In this document: one piece after another, positions 1 to 13,076 of the stretch
Layout: each line of letters opens with the position of its first letter
Position numbering within the stretch: the stretch's first letter is position 1
Assembly: GCA_010094045.1 (NCBI GenBank)
Contig: ML986617.1
Location: 124,001 to 188,000 of the forward strand
Direction of reading: 5' to 3'
Length of the DNA: 64,000 nt
From: Lojkania enalia
Taxonomy: Eukaryota > Ascomycota > Dothideomycetes > Pleosporales
Translations under genes and position numbers: made by a program
Notes under the pieces: model-generated
Told to the model about the DNA's origin: nothing
The model's database searches: none
The model's input: the letters and a program-made list of their open reading frames with translations, nothing else

Positions 1-327
1 CATCGGGAAGATCGTGGAAGCAAGCATGATAGCTCACAGATCCTGACGCGAGCCCGCCGGGTAGATATGAGACTTTGTCTTATCGGTTGGTCAGCGACCT
101 ATGTCTGCAATAGCATCATTTGAGGCAACAATACCTTTGATTGTGTACCAGGTAGCGTGGAACTCGTCCGCGGGGGCATAATTCGGTGCCTTGCATTCGA
201 AACGCTCGATAACCAGCGGATTCAATTCGATCATCTCCGTATGATTGCGATATGTATCCATAACACTCTGCCTCGTTATGCCCGATGGTAGTGGCGTAAT
301 AGTCGTGAACACGCTCGTCTTTGACAT
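1..327 (-). CDS. DUF7053 domain protein (5' part, runs off left edge)
   Basis: The start codon is at 327-325 and the N-terminus (MSKTSVFTTITPLPSG) is typical of the fungal DUF7053 family, whose function is unknown. Exon 1 is 327-135. A 56-nt intron (134-79) with donor GTATTG and acceptor AAG joins in phase 1 to exon 2 (78-1), which reads DKVSYLPGG and then a stretch ending HDLP, as expected for the next conserved block. Reading straight on from exon 1 hits a stop after about 14 codons, so the intron is needed. The C-terminal part lies outside the window. Family members are small cytosolic-looking proteins resembling SRPBCC/START-like folds; that last point is family impression, not visible here. 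Confidence 0.75.
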
Positions 328-1501
328 CCTGTTCTATCCTTGCTCCTTCTCTATTTTGTCGTAATCGGTCGTTTAAATGGGAATTGTGGAGTTGATCGAA
401 ATAGAAAGGCGACCGTGAATAATTGAGGAAGAGAAAATGTGGACGGACAGTAGAGGAAACTGAGCTGGTGTTCGGGTGCGTTTCGTACCGACTGGGTTTG
501 TGCCACAAAGGTCTAGGCCCCTGCATTCTTGGGCTCGGAGTGTTATTCCTGTACTCGGGTCTGCGCCACTGTGCTAATCACTTGGTGAAGCAAACCGTTT
601 TTTGGTGGGTATGTGTCACGCGGCTGCTAGTCTGCTAGTCTGCTATTCATCTCTATCCTTTCCCTAGACTTTGGTTAACCTTTACTAGTTCCTACGACAA
701 AGGCCTCAAAGAGCTCGGATCTGAAGGATCGATTTACCAACAAGACATTTCAAGGTTCGAGAAGTGGCTGACATAGCAGGGATATTTTTGGTCGGGGTTT
801 GGACTTCGCTAGCCTAAACGGAGTCCGCGCGGTCGCCGTTTCGAGTTTGTGGTTCGTGCTAGACTGGTTTGAGAAGACGAACGTGAGGCTGTTGTAGGGT
901 TGTGATGGTAGTGTGACTATGTCCCCATAAGAAAGTCGGATGATCTTCACACAACGGAGAATAGATTGTTGATTCATGTGGTATGTTTCCGATAGGAATA
1001 CACCTTGGAGTATTGAGCTCTCTCTACTCAAAGAGCAAGGATATATGACCTTGCTATACCACCGTTTCAGGCAGAGCATGTTTCTGATTTGTTTCACTCG
1101 AGTAATGTATGCGGGAAAAACCCAGAGTCGTATCACGACCATTCGAGGCTCTTATGCCCAAACCATCTTTAGAGCGCCGAGAAGTCACTATATGTAGCTT
1201 GCAGTCAAACTCGGTTACTAAATTTGATTGAATCGAATACGACGCCTAAAGAGGATAATAACGGGATATCGCAATTACATTAACATCTTTCATCGCAACC
1301 ATCAGCACCAGTCTCGATGATCGCCCACCCAATAAGTCCACCCTGGCGCATCTTCCATCATCATCATCATCATCATCATCCTATAACGAGGATATAGGTG
1401 AAATAATCATGTGCCATCTCTTATGTTCCTCTAGACATTCTCGGTCTTCACAGTGGACCATATATCCCCTTCCTCTTTGCCCAATTCCTTCTCTTCAAAG
1501 C
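328..1501. other. intergenic, no gene recognised
   Basis: Open frames here (for example 750-1142 on the minus strand) show no recognisable domain and no splice structure. A (CAT)8 microsatellite sits at 1356-1379. The left part should hold the promoter of the DUF7053 gene. Confidence 0.5.
1356..1379. repeat. (CAT)8 microsatellite
   Basis: Eight perfect CAT units, non-coding, 123 nt beyond the 3' end of the MARVEL-type gene. Confidence 0.9.
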
Positions 1502-2145
1502 CTAAACACCCTGATGCATTTCAACCTTCGGCTCTCTTGCCACACCGCCATGCTTCTTAAACAAACTCATCACACCCCCAACAACCGTCGCCGCAAAAGC
1601 CACCCACTGGAATGCTGAAATAGCCGTCCCAGCCTTCGCAACCGAGCAGACCGTCCCAAAACAAATCCTGTCGCTCAAGAAAACCGCTAGTGCAATGAAT
1701 CCTGAGAACCAGTATAACATGGTCACACACTCAAGCGCCAGGAGCAGGAACTTGCCCGGGGACCCCGTGGCCATGTAGGGCCATTTCAGAGGAAGAAGGA
1801 TAAGCGGAACGAGAGACAGGACCGTCCAGACGGGTGCGAAGATCATGAAATTTATTTCGGCGGGCGAGACTTGGCGCCAGTGCGAGGACCACCAGGATGC
1901 AACTGGGTGCCGTCAGTATGGATCAATCGTTCATGGAGGAATGCGTAGTGTGATCCCTGAGCAGCCTGCATTTGCGAAGCTTACGGGTCCACAAAGGATG
2001 AAGGAGCATCCATAGAAGAAGAACAGTTGGAATATGTAGATGGAAGACGGATTCTCGTTAGCATACCATAACTCATCAAACCCAATACGGCCACTGCCAA
2101 CGCTGCCTGCAATCCACGGACCGGAAGGATCCAGTTAATAGCCAT
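1502..2145 (-). CDS. MARVEL-domain four-helix membrane protein
   Basis: Exon 1 is 2145-2067 (MAINWILPVRG..., first membrane helix). A 164-nt intron (2066-1903; donor GTATGC, acceptor CCCAG) leads in phase 1 into exon 2 (1902-1502). The join gives GLMSY-V-ASWWSSHW, the usual loop after helix 1 in fungal MARVEL proteins, followed by SPAEINFM and three more hydrophobic segments. The LECVTMLYWFSGFIALAVFLSDRICFG region matches the family's conserved third helix in style. Predicted length is 159 aa, normal for this family. Fungal MARVEL proteins (Nce102-like in the broad sense) sit in the plasma membrane or endomembranes; the exact role of this one is not known. The intron is longer than others in the window, so a small extra exon cannot be excluded. 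Confidence 0.8.
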
Positions 2146-3595
2146 CTCAATCCTTATTTTCTCCAAAGCTTCGCAAAAAAAAAAAAAAAAAAAGACAGAT
2201 AATTTGTAAGTATCAGTATTGAAACACGTCGGCTTCGCAGCTGTCGTTCCTTGAAAGAGCGAACGTACGAACTCAATCAATAAGTTCGCACACGATAGCG
2301 AAGGAGCGGTATGTGTAGACTCGCAGGATTGCAACCACCCAGCAATTAAGAAAAGGAATGGCCCAACCCCTAATTCACCCACATAGTTTCCTAGTTCATA
2401 TGAGACGGACCCGCCGTCAGGTCGCCCAACGCCTAAAAGCAATACGCGTTATCCGGTTTCTCAGAAAGGGTACTAAGGTTAATGCGGTGGGACACTAAAT
2501 CGCGACCCTTCATTCGCTATCATATATTCCGGAAAGTTGAGTGGTCGGCCTTGTGTGAGGTCGTGTTTCAAGTTGGGATAACACCCTGCTTGATACCTAG
2601 GCTTGCATAGACTTTAAGCCTTACATCCCGGTCGCTAATAATATTGATTGGGCATATCTCTAATGCGGCAGGTTTGACGCAATGGTACTACAAATTCATG
2701 CTTCCCTTGCCTGACGACTGATGGGCGAGTAGTCACTCAGGGAGAAGCGGAAGAGTCGATTTGGAGTGCTTCGACTGGGGCATGATAGTCTATCGATAAG
2801 CTTCTTGGGTTTCGTTCTAGATAAACAAACCATGAACTGGCGGCTCAGGGTAATGTAGAAGATCCGTAAAGAGGGCAGGAAAGAATTAGACCCGCGTTGT
2901 AGACCTCATAGTTCACCAATCAGAAATTTAGGCATTTAATCATTGGTATTATTTACCGACCCCGAAGTTCGCAAATTATCATACATGCATACCTCAATCC
3001 ACCCCTTTTAGATACAATAGAGAGCATAGAGAACAGCAGACCACCTATGAGAACCCATCCGCTCTTCCAAATGAGAGCTTCTATGTCTGCCAAGGAACCT
3101 TTGCCACTACATGATCAGATCCTCCATGATAGTTGACGTAGCGTTCATGTGAGTAACGTCGAGCATTCCAGCACTGCGAAACCGCGAACGCCAACCAACC
3201 ACCAATACAGATGCGACCGGAAAAGGTAGTACACAAGGAATGATGGAGGATATGGGAAACACAGAGGTGATCATATCAAGAATTGAAATGGTAAAAGGGA
3301 AGATTACTGGCGTCCTTCACGTCGGTATGCCAGTAGCCGTTTTTTTGTCAATTCAGAAGACTCCTAAGATCTGTAAACTGTTTTCACGAAGAAGGTACCA
3401 AGGACCATTAGACATTGCTCAGGGAGCAGACATGAAACCACTAGGGCGGTATATAATGTCATAGTTCACAGATGCAAACATTCGTGAACAGAATTCGTGG
3501 TAGCCAAGGGTGGATATGGCTTCTAAGGCGTTTTCAGCCGAAGTTGTCATATTTTCGAGGGTTGGTGAACATTTTGTATCGAGTTTCCATCGGAT
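2146..3595. other. intergenic, no gene recognised
   Basis: A 19-nt poly-A run (2175-2193) lies 30 nt upstream of the MARVEL-type start codon, so it is a T tract in that gene's leader. The rest (2450-3590) shows only short frames with no family resemblance. I see no repeat or relic in it. Confidence 0.5.
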
Positions 3596-6500
3596 TTAGG
3601 CATGAGTGCCGATGCCATCCACTGTGCGAGCGAGTTCGTTCACCTTGGATACCATAGCCGAGATTCGACGAAGGAGTGGATTTCCGGGTGAGCTCTCATT
3701 GATCTTCATATATGCTTGGCTCAGGCGTTGATTGATAACATCCATGATTTTGGGAATGAAATCGCGGATTTCGGCATCCTAGGTAATAGGGTTAGTTAAA
3801 GCTTGGAAATTGAGGCATTGCGCTTCTTACGTGTGGATTAACATTGTTGAGAACAGCCTCAAGCCAAATGAGTCGCTCCATCAAATGATGATCCAAGGAT
3901 TCGGTCACGACAGCACCGGTTGAGAGTGCAAGGAGGGAAGACACTTGACTCAGGTACGCTGGATTGCAACGCACAAAGACGGTGTCGAATAACTGCGAGG
4001 TACGATTGGATTGAAGCCACAACATGGTACCTTGCTCGAAATTTCCCTCGCTCATGAAACGGGCAATCTCCTCCTCTTGCAGCTGTTCCGGCGTCTTTTG
4101 TTTGGGCTTGACAGGAGAGCGGGACGTACGAGGAGATGCCCGGACTGATGCAACCTGGTTGGACGAGTGAGTCAAATGCTGTTGAATCTTCACGAGTTGG
4201 CCTTGAAGCTCGCTCTGGATAGTTGCCATGGATCGAATGGTCTCGGTCAAGGTCTGCACCGTGTCTGTGAGCTGAGAGATCTTAATAGCATCCATTTGGC
4301 GTTGGGCTTGCGCTTCCCGAAGCTGGTCTCCAATTTGTCGCTCAACGAGGTTGGACAAGCCTGCGATTGCTGGATTGACGACTGAGCCTACGGAAGCGAC
4401 GACGATCGGCTCAAGAGACGCCACCACCTTCTTCGCAACCGTTTCCGGGAGCGTATTGAAGTATTGGGTATTCCTCAAAGCCTGAATCAGAGAGCCAGGC
4501 AGCTCCTTGGATAGCGAAGGTTTCAAATTGCTGCTAATACTCTTTTCGAGAGCAGATGTTGTATTGGCGACAACACCCGGAAGGAGGACCTTCTGGACAT
4601 TCTCATCAACCATCTTTTTGATTACCTTATCGACATTCTCAGTCAATGTGCTGGAGACTAGACGAAGCAAAGTCTCATGCTTAGCACCGTTCGCAGCATT
4701 CATGGTTCGTTTATCCTCGTCGAATCGTTTGTACATGACGTCCAGTTCACGCGCAAAACCTTTAGTGATTTCGGCCTGAACGATTTCCTCAAACTTTTCG
4801 GCGTCAAACGTAGTGGGTGTGGCGGCGGATGGGCCTGGTTGCTGGAAGTGCTGGTCGATGAGTTTCTTAGCCCATTCAGGCGCTTCCGAGTCGATCGCCG
4901 CTTTGGTAGCTATCGCGTCGGAGGTTGTTGTCTCAGGCAAGGAAGAAGACTTCGCAGGTTGAGCTGCTTGGGCGGCCTGGGCGTAAGAGGGCGGCGGGGG
5001 GCGAGTCGCCGAAGAGGTCTGGGAAGTAGTTTCAGCAGCAGACCGCTTCTTCTTTTTCTTCTCCGACTTCTCACTACCATTGATAATGGCAGCACGTGCG
5101 GCGTCTTGTTTGCTCTCCACTTTGGCCAGCGTAGAAGCCCGCATAGCTGCTTCCGGGGTCATGGATTGCCTGGAAGCAGTACTGGGTTCCTTCTTGATGC
5201 TCTCTCGAGCAGACCTGTCAGAACTAGACTTCTGAGCCGGCGTGTCGCCTCCAGTGGAGTATTCATCCGCGACGGGCTGTGGTGGCTTGAGGTGAGAAAT
5301 TGTAATGATACCCTCCTCTTCAGCTTCTTTCGGATGGAGTGGCTCTCCCTCTTTCTTCCAACCTAGATCGCTGCGTCGAACTCGTACTATGCATACTCCT
5401 TTCGAATGCATCACGTATAGTTCAAAAAGAGCATTGTTATTAGGATCGTCAACGTCGTTTGGTCCGGCGGGTTCGTTGAGCATGTGTAGGCTCCTAATCT
5501 GTCCCTTTGAAGTGAATGAATACTCCGTCAAACTAGTCATGATCGCCGTAGCGTTGACGGGAGGCAACGATTGTTGGCTCTTATCGTTCTTGGTTGCAAG
5601 GCGCCCAATATATACTGCTTGTGACATAACCGGAAGGTTGTAACGTGGGCAGGACACATGAATGAAGAAGATGGAGTTTCGCGTTGGATGAGCAACGGCC
5701 ATGATGCCAGTCTTCGGGTGAAATGCCACGCTGCAGATGGCATCCGACTCCTTCTCATGGGGAAGGTTGATCTCCTGCACGGCCTTGCCGAGTCCAAGAT
5801 CCCACAGCTGGAAGGCGTGGTTCTGCTTCATACCAACCATGACATATCTCAGAGCTATTCCTTTGTTGAAGGGTTTATCCTTGTCAAAGAAGAATACTGA
5901 GGTTGGCCAAGACTTGGCCGTTGGCGATGTGGTGTGGAATTCTAGCAATGTCTCGGAGACCTCGATCTGACGCGGCGGGTTGCGAGGGACGCCTAGTTCA
6001 ATATCCGTAAGTTTACGGATGTCCCAAAAACGCATTCGGCCAGCTTTGTCCAAAGATACAATGACAGTATCGTCCTCGCTGAAAGTGAAGTCTTTTCCAG
6101 CCTTGCCGGTCAAGATCTTAAGGGAGCGCTCTTTGAGATACTTCTCAGTATGACAAATGCGACTCTTGCCCCGGACATAGTCTGCGGCAACCCTGGGCCA
6201 GATGATGTGGATCGACTTGCCACGGCCAACTGCGAAGAACTCGGGATGCCTAGAGGATGGTTTCGCGCGAGTTTTGAGCTGACCTCCAGATGTATTATCA
6301 TCTTGTGATGGAGAGGGAGGGAGTATGAGACCCTGAGTATCCAGGTCATCACCAAATTGATCCTCCCGAGTCGCATCCAACGAAGTCCAAAAAACGCTTC
6401 CATTAACTCCTATGCCAAGGATACTCTCAATGGGCTCCCGAGATTCCTCTCCAGCGGTGCAGAGAGCGATATTGAAGATTCGTTCATGGTGGTTTTCGAA

Positions 6501-7994
6501 GACCTGGCGATGGTAACCGTTGTCTTGCCGAATAATCTTAAAACCTCCCTTCTTCACTAGGGCGTAAACAATGAAGCTCTTCGTTGCAGAAACGAGTGAG
6601 CGATCAATCTGATCGAACTCTTTCTTCAAACGAGCAATATCCATGAACAACTCTGAGCGGAAGTTGATGCGTCGAGGTGGCATCTCTTTAACCGTGATTG
6701 AAGCAAAGGCACGCATGGGGAACCTGTAGACTATTACCGTCTGGTCCTCTTCGTCCTTCGCAGGGCTATCATCAGCAGCGCTCTCCCAGCTATCGGCAAC
6801 GTCACCATGGGCAACATCTGAAGCAACTTCCTTCAAAGCTTCGGCAAGAGGCTTTGGCAAAGTATCCTCTAATGCCTCGACGTTCCTTTCGTCCTGCATT
6901 TCTTTATCGATCTCGGCAGCAATCTTGACGATAGCTTGCTCTACATCTTTAATATCCTCAGGGGACATCCGCTCCACGTCCTGTACGGTCTGCTCATTGA
7001 ACTGGCCCTCTACCGCGGCGAGAGCTTCCCCGACTTCTGGTCCGACCTGTTGGCCAAGCTCAGTGACGGCATCGGCCACAGTCTCGGGCGCGGCATCTGA
7101 TGATACATTTCGTTTGCCACCGTGGCTAGAAGTGTCTGTATGGGGCGGCTTTAAGATTTCCATCTTTGGAGCGGGAGACTTTGAGGCGTCGGCCACCGGC
7201 GTGCGATTTCGAGGGCTAGCGGCGGCCAATTGATCGAAGGGATTGACATAGGTGAATTTCGGGGCCTTGACAGGTTCTGGTGCGTCGAACTGAGTGGACT
7301 GAGCAGCTCCGTCAGAGCCAAAGATCCTCATCGGTGACTCCGCTACTGCTTTCGCAGGGTCGGATGGCACCTTTTCCAGCTTCGTGTCAGCTAGATCTTG
7401 CGCGACATCGTCCACGGCCGTTTCCGGCAGCTTTGTGGGCGGGGGTGAAGCAAAGGAGGTTCCTAGGGCTCGTAGAGAATCGGATTGAGCTGGTTTGGGT
7501 TGGTTGAGAAGCCTCAAAAGAAGGTCTTGAGGATTCTCAGAAGAGACAGACGCCGGCTCAGGCCTTGCCATAGGTACTGGAACAGTAGGAGCTTGAGGCT
7601 TTGGCATGAAGCTTGCAACTAGATCAGACGCTGAAATTGTGCGACCATGCCCACCAGCGCTTTCCGGCGTCTGCAAGTTGCGAGATGGATGACGAGTGGC
7701 TGATGTCTGGGAAATGTTTGGCTGTGAATTGAAGCGAAGCAAGTTTAGGAGCTGGGCTGACTGCTGCTGCGGAGTTTGTTGGGCACCCATCTCTGGGGCC
7801 GGTGTGTTCGCAACCGATGTGTTCGGAGAGATGATGGCGGAATGGTGATGCGGTTGAGGGCCAGTCGGGGAAGGAGAGTAGATGGGAGAAGAGACAGCTG
7901 GCTGTTGATAATTGTGAGCTTGAGCCTGATTGCCAGCGGTGCCCGAAGCCGAACTCTGGCCGAGGCGGGCAAATAGCTCCTGCAAATCCGCCAT
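3596..7994 (-). CDS. EDC4: EDC4-like mRNA decapping scaffold with WD40 region
   Basis: The likely role is scaffolding of the Dcp1-Dcp2 decapping complex in P-bodies. Exon 1 is 7994-3831, a 52-nt intron is 3830-3779, and exon 2 is 3778-3596; the join is in phase 0 (NPH|DAEIRDFIPK) and adds about 60 helical residues ending GIGTHA. Total is 1448 aa. I chose the ATG at 7994 (MADLQELFARLG) because that N-terminus is family-like; an in-frame ATG at 8138 would add 48 unremarkable residues. Order of regions: low-complexity Ser/Pro/Gln N-terminus, an acidic helical stretch, a WD40-like beta-propeller at roughly residues 460-900, a Lys/Ser/Ala-rich linker, and a long alpha-helical C-terminal third, as in EDC4/Ge-1. 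The name rests on architecture, not on an alignment. Confidence 0.75.
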
Positions 7995-8659
7995 AACATG
8001 AATTGGCGGACCTGATCCGGCTGTCGGAGGGACGGGAAATAGGTGAGGAGAGATGGGAGGATGGCGGGTGGTGAAGGTAAAGCGGGTTGAGGTGGAGTGG
8101 ATGATGCAGTCGGTGGGCGGTAACTTTTGCTCGCTCACCTAAATTTCGCGTGTGGCGGCTGGCGTCACCCAGCCACTTGGAGCGAAGGCGCGCGATTGGC
8201 TAGTACAGCGATACACTAGCCAGTCACAAACTGACAGGCAATATGGTGAGCAGCTGGAGCAATTGCGGTAATGATGTGCGGAGCAATTGATTGTAGGAAA
8301 CGTAGCTCTCAGTGTGTTGCTGTCATGGTATATCCACAGCGGCGCTATGCCGAAAGTGGCGGCGAAACTACCGAATTGGGAATATTTGAGTCACGTGAAG
8401 CAGTGCAAAGTCTGTAGGTAGACCTAGGTCACCTTGAAAGTGTTCAGCCAGAGATACAGTGAAAGTGACGGGCCAATTAAATGTGAGTAATGGTATGTAG
8501 AAAATACTGAAGTCCTGTTTCATGGTATTACGTGGACCGTGAGCCACCTATGATTACTAGATGGATAGGTCTCTTCACATCCATGCTAGCTTCTAGTTAA
8601 CTTCAGAACCATTGGATATCATCTTTTAAGCTCACCAACTTCCTTCCCATCCTAAGCCC
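7995..8659. other. intergenic: EDC4-like promoter side and TDA3-like 3' side
   Basis: The frame upstream of the EDC4-like start stays open to 8138. No other coding signal is seen. The stretch should hold the EDC4-like promoter and the 3' UTR of the TDA3-like gene. Confidence 0.45.
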
Positions 8660-9986
8660 TCACGTACCGTATTTCCTTGGATCCAAGCTCCCCAAATTCG
8701 CACATCGAATGTTCCCCTCCCAAGCCAACTCACTGAGACACTTGCCAGTCCCAGGAGCGTTTTGGATGCCCCAGCAAGTATGCCCGGCACCTATCAGCAA
8801 TCCCTTCACACTAGTTTCTCCGATTAGTGGTCCTCTTCCCCGGCTTACATTCGGCAAATAACACGCCTGTCTCGCTGTCACCTCGCCGTTTCTAAGCTCC
8901 GCGCTTATAGACCCAACTTGCTCGACGATATCTTCGCATCGACCTTGGTCGACTTCAACGAGATCCGTAGTTGCAGGGAGGGGAGCGAGGTGATCTCCTT
9001 CGCCACATGCGTAGACTTCGTTGTTAGGACGAGCGTAGATTTCTGGCGTAACCGTCTTATTCCTTCTCCCGCCTCTCTTAGCAAGCTTAATACTCGTAAA
9101 GAGGCAATACGCGGACACCTCTCTCGTCGGCCTTATGGTAATGCTATGCGCTCGTAGCGCACTGACTGGTGCTTTAGGATAAATTTTCTGCGTCCAAGGG
9201 CCGGCGGTAAGAATTATTGTATCGGCATTTAATTCTTTTTCATCCCCGGTATCCTTTTCTTTGTACTTGATACCTGTCACTGCACCATTTTTCTGGTTAA
9301 TAGCTGTTGAAGAGCCATAGACGATATTGACACCCTTCTCCTCAGCTAACTGCACCATACTCGTAGTGAACTGGAAGGGATGGACCTGTGCTGTGGTGTT
9401 TGGGTCGCCCATCATCTCGTATGCTTGAATTCCCTGTGCATCTACCCAGTCTAGATCATTAGGGACACCGGTTTTTCGGAGAAGATCAACGGCTCGATTA
9501 TCACGCTTCTCAAGGGATATGGATTGATCCATCATCTTGGTAATAGCACTCTGTTTTGTGGGAGGAGAGCCTTGGGCGTCGAGCTGTCCGCAGTGCACGC
9601 CTCTGTATCCCCATCGTTCTGTACCGCCGTGTTTGTCTGCAAGCTCTTTATGCAATCGATAGCTCAATGGTACGATACAACTCGGGTACGCCCACAGCGC
9701 TAGCAAACCTCCTGCTTTGCCTGATGCACCACCTGCGATTCTAGTCGCTTCTAATAAGGTTATTGAATCCCTCTCTTTATCAAATTTTTCATGGTGTGAA
9801 AGAAAATAAGCCGTTGTCGAACCAATAACTCCCCCACCTACTACAATGTCAGCTCTAATCCTTAAAACGCCAGCCCCGGTGATTAGATTGCTATTTTGCT
9901 TCTTAATAGGGTGGGTTGGTACGTGTGTAAGGACATGCAAACTAACCTATAATCACAACGTTCCTTTTCGGCTGCTCGGACGCCAT
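8660..9986 (-). CDS. TDA3: TDA3-like FAD-dependent oxidoreductase (DAO fold)
   Basis: Exon 1 is only 40 nt (9986-9947), encoding MASEQPKRNVVII. A 109-nt intron (9946-9838; donor GTTAGT, acceptor TAG) joins in phase 1 to exon 2 (9837-8660). The join rebuilds the FAD-binding VVIIGGGVIGSTTAYF motif (GxGxxG), which is otherwise broken. The protein has 405 aa. Later landmarks are ASGKAGGLLA, HPFQFT, LTAGPWT and the C-terminal GAGHTCWGIQNAPGTGK, which closes the dinucleotide site in this family. Yeast TDA3 is a putative FAD oxidoreductase linked to endosome-to-Golgi recycling; substrate unknown. A start inside the intron would lengthen the N-terminus with unrelated sequence and lose the glycine motif. 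Confidence 0.85.
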
Positions 9987-10215
9987 AACTGGATCAAGCC
10001 CCTGGAAGCTCCTGGCATGTGGTTAGGATTTGGAGTGTCTGAAGTGTGTATGTGGCGCTACGAAATGCTCAAATGTTTGATGGCGGGGTGGCCTTGGCCG
10101 CATAAATGGTTCATAACGTCATAAACCTATAGGAGGGGTAGCTGCGCGGTGTCACGTGGCTGCCTACTCGACTTGGAATTGATATGTTCATACTGGGTAT
10201 AATCTAAAACGCCGT

Positions 10216-12712
10216 TTAGGCTAGAAGTGCGAAGAGCAAGTATGTTTTCCGTGCATAATCCGCTGCTTTCTCATTCAAGCGACTGAACATTTTCTTGTCT
10301 ATCCTAGACGCTGCATGCATCATCTGTACAATATGATTGGTACTCGACTTGTTAGTGGTACTGAGATACCGCTCGATATACAGAATATCGAAAAGCAACT
10401 GTATTAGCTTTTGGGCCCGAAGTTCCTCGGCGTTAGAAGGATGCTTTGACTTCTCCGCCCCCTCTTCACTTTTCGAACTGTCATCCGCTGCTTTTACATC
10501 GGATCTTTGTTCGGATGCCCCAGATTGGTTAGCAACTTCTGCTGTTGCGATCATGTTATCAAACAGATCTTGCCAAATTTTAGATACTTCTTCCCGGCTA
10601 AGAGCTTTCAAGACCTGAACACCAGCCGGCGACCATAGATCGCTACCGTGGCTCGCCATGCTTTTATTAAGCACCTGAAGAAATCTAAATGCGCTAGGAG
10701 ATGGCTGGGTTGGTAGCGGAGGGTTTCCCTCCCACAATATTTGGCTCTTCGATGCAGCTTTGATAGCCGAAGCGGCCGTTTTCTCATAAGTCCTGATTGC
10801 GGGATGAACTGTGCTTTCGGCGATTGTAGCATGTAGCGGCTTCAGAATATCCGATGTGAAAGGTGTTGCCAATGGTGTTGATTTGTCCTGGAGACGTAAT
10901 CTCGGTACGCGGTCGATAATTTCGCGAACAACACGGAGAATGAAGGTAGCTTGGGAAACCGATCGGTCCCCCTGATCAGAAATTGATCTATTCACGATCT
11001 GCGCAAAGCTCTTGCCCAAGCTTAATAGGGCTTCACTAAGTGCTCCCTGGGTCACTTCCTCGAGTAAACGTGGATCATCGTCACTTAGAAGGGTTTGCTT
11101 AGACTCTCCAAATCCATCATCAGAGTCCTCAACATCATCTGCAAATGTGTCATCCCATCGCGTCTCTTTCATAGTCTTGATAATTCCTTTGACTTCGAGA
11201 ACCGACTCTATCCATTTGTCGTAAGTTGATACAACGCGAACAACTTTTCCATCGCGTCCCTGATGTGTATTGAGTATGATTGACTTGAACGACTCTGCGC
11301 CGTTGCTCCGATCTATGGACGTGGAAGTTGTGCTCCAGAGAGACATAGTCGCTTCCTCGGGAGTGAGAGAGGCCGCCTGAAGCGTTTCTGAAAGAGTGGA
11401 AACAATAGTTCGTAGGCTCTGAGTGCGATTCCGGACAATCTTCTCTAGCTGGTTATTCATTGCATCTCTCAAGTCATCAAGAACATTTGCCGATTTCACA
11501 CCCGTCATTCTAGCGCCAGAAAGAATCCAGGTCTCGATAACTTCCTGTCGCAAGGAAGCAACTGCTTTGAGATCTTCGGTCTGTTCGAGTGCAGCTTTGA
11601 TACTCTTCAGGAATGCAGAAATTGCCTGCTTCGACCACTGATCTAAAATTCTTTCAGCCTCGGATTTCTGCAACTCGTCGTGACGCGGCTGAGGAGTATA
11701 ATTGCGTGCTTTATCGCCTATCCACCGGTCATGAATATCGAGATTTAGTTCATGAAGAGCCCGAACATCTGGATCCTGGACTAGCGGCTGGGCTTTGAGT
11801 TTCGATAGTGAATCTGCTAGTCGCCTTGGGAAAATGGTTTGGGTATCTTGACATGTTTGAATACATAGTTTGAGAGCATCGACCCCGTGCTTCGATAGCC
11901 CCTCATTATGTCGGAGGCTTTTGATTATCTCTTCCTTCCTGACGCGGTGAAAATGTTGCAAGACCTCCGTTGGCGTGGAACTCGTTGCAAGAGAGTAGGC
12001 GCACATGCTCTCAACCAATGTGGTAGAGTCCCCAGCCGTGCTTGCGAGTTGCCTGTCTATTCTGCGCAAGAGTTTCTGCCGCAAAGTACCTAACTTGTCT
12101 CGAAGCTTGTCGACCATCGGCGGCTTGTGCTTGGACTGTGAGAGTCCCGTGTGTATGAAGCGCGAGATCACCAGGACTTTGGCAATCAGTAGGTATGATC
12201 CTTCCCCCCTAATTAAGCGTGACGTAACAATGGGGCAATTCCGGAGGACCGATAGTTGGGAGGCGAACGTGTACCGCTCTAGATCTGTATCTTTACGTCA
12301 ATTTGGTGTCCTGAGGATGTGGGCGTAACTACGGACTGACCGCGACTCCGGTTATAAATGTCCATTTTCACTGCATTGCTCGATGTCCTATCCAAGCCCC
12401 GCGAATTGCAATTCTGTCCGATTTTTGCGAGCTTTGCCTCCACCTGCTCCATTCTGGCTTCCATGTCTATTATAGTTCCGGCCGTGTCGAGGAGATCGCG
12501 ATAGCTCGCACTGCGCACTCCATTAGTATAATGAAGCCAGCCTATACGAGTCGATCGAACTACTCTTACCCCACAAGGGAGCGGAGCTTCTCTCGATTCT
12601 CTCCCGCATTGGAGCGGAGCTGACCTTCCAACTTGCGGACAACGGGGATCGGGTACTGGAAAGCATCCTCCCAGCTTTTGAAAGTTCGAGGGTCCGGCGC
12701 TTCTGTAGCCAT
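10216..12712 (-). CDS. COG1: Conserved oligomeric Golgi complex subunit 1
   Basis: Three exons: 12712-12570, 12510-12341 and 12284-10216, with introns of 59 and 56 nt (acceptors GCGCAG and ATACAG). The protein has 793 aa. The N-terminus reads MATEAPDPRTFKSWEDAFQ, then SYRDLLDTAGTIIDMEARM and LAKIGQNCNSR, the hallmark Vps51/COG1 start. The third exon opens with LERYTFASQLSVLRNCPIV and continues as helical repeats to the end. Joining exon 2 to exon 3 without the intron would hit TAG within a few codons; the GTCAGT donor in phase 1 avoids it. COG1 belongs to lobe A of the COG tether, which guides retrograde vesicles within the Golgi. The donor choice of intron 2 is my inference; the flanking protein sequence makes the position secure to a few residues. 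Confidence 0.92.
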
Positions 12713-13076
12713 GACTGCTCGGTGGAGGAGCTCAAGCTCCGGGAACGAGGGGTTGTAAGTCCGAAGCGGCTCTCTATACAGAAGTCACAAATGGCCCGTG
12801 TCTCGGGTCTCAACAGATCGCTTAGTCATCTATACTGCATTCCGTATCCCTGTGAAAGTTAATACTTTGAAAATTAAGAATTCAACCTGGAGTCTGCATT
12901 GGAAATACCACGTATTAAGTTATGCGGACTACCTAGTAATAGACTCCACCCACAACGTTTCGAACAATTCAAGTATGAAATACAACCGTATCTCAGCAAA
13001 TGCATGCTCTCGTAGTCTAGAGGGAATACACAAATGCAATACAACCAATAAAAAACTCCATCTAGTTGGAACTCAG
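12713..13076. other. intergenic between COG1 start and WWM1 end
   Basis: AT-rich, no coding signal. It should hold the COG1 promoter and the WWM1 3' UTR. Confidence 0.45.

Noticed and set aside
4677..5366. 229-codon plus-strand open frame
   Set aside because: Lies antisense inside the EDC4-like gene and is rich in Arg/Leu/Ser from the complement of Ser/Ala/Lys-rich coding DNA; no domain.
7995..8138. N-terminal extension of the EDC4-like protein from the ATG at 8138
   Set aside because: The 48 extra residues are low-complexity, and MADLQELFARLG is a better start for this family; kept only as an alternative.
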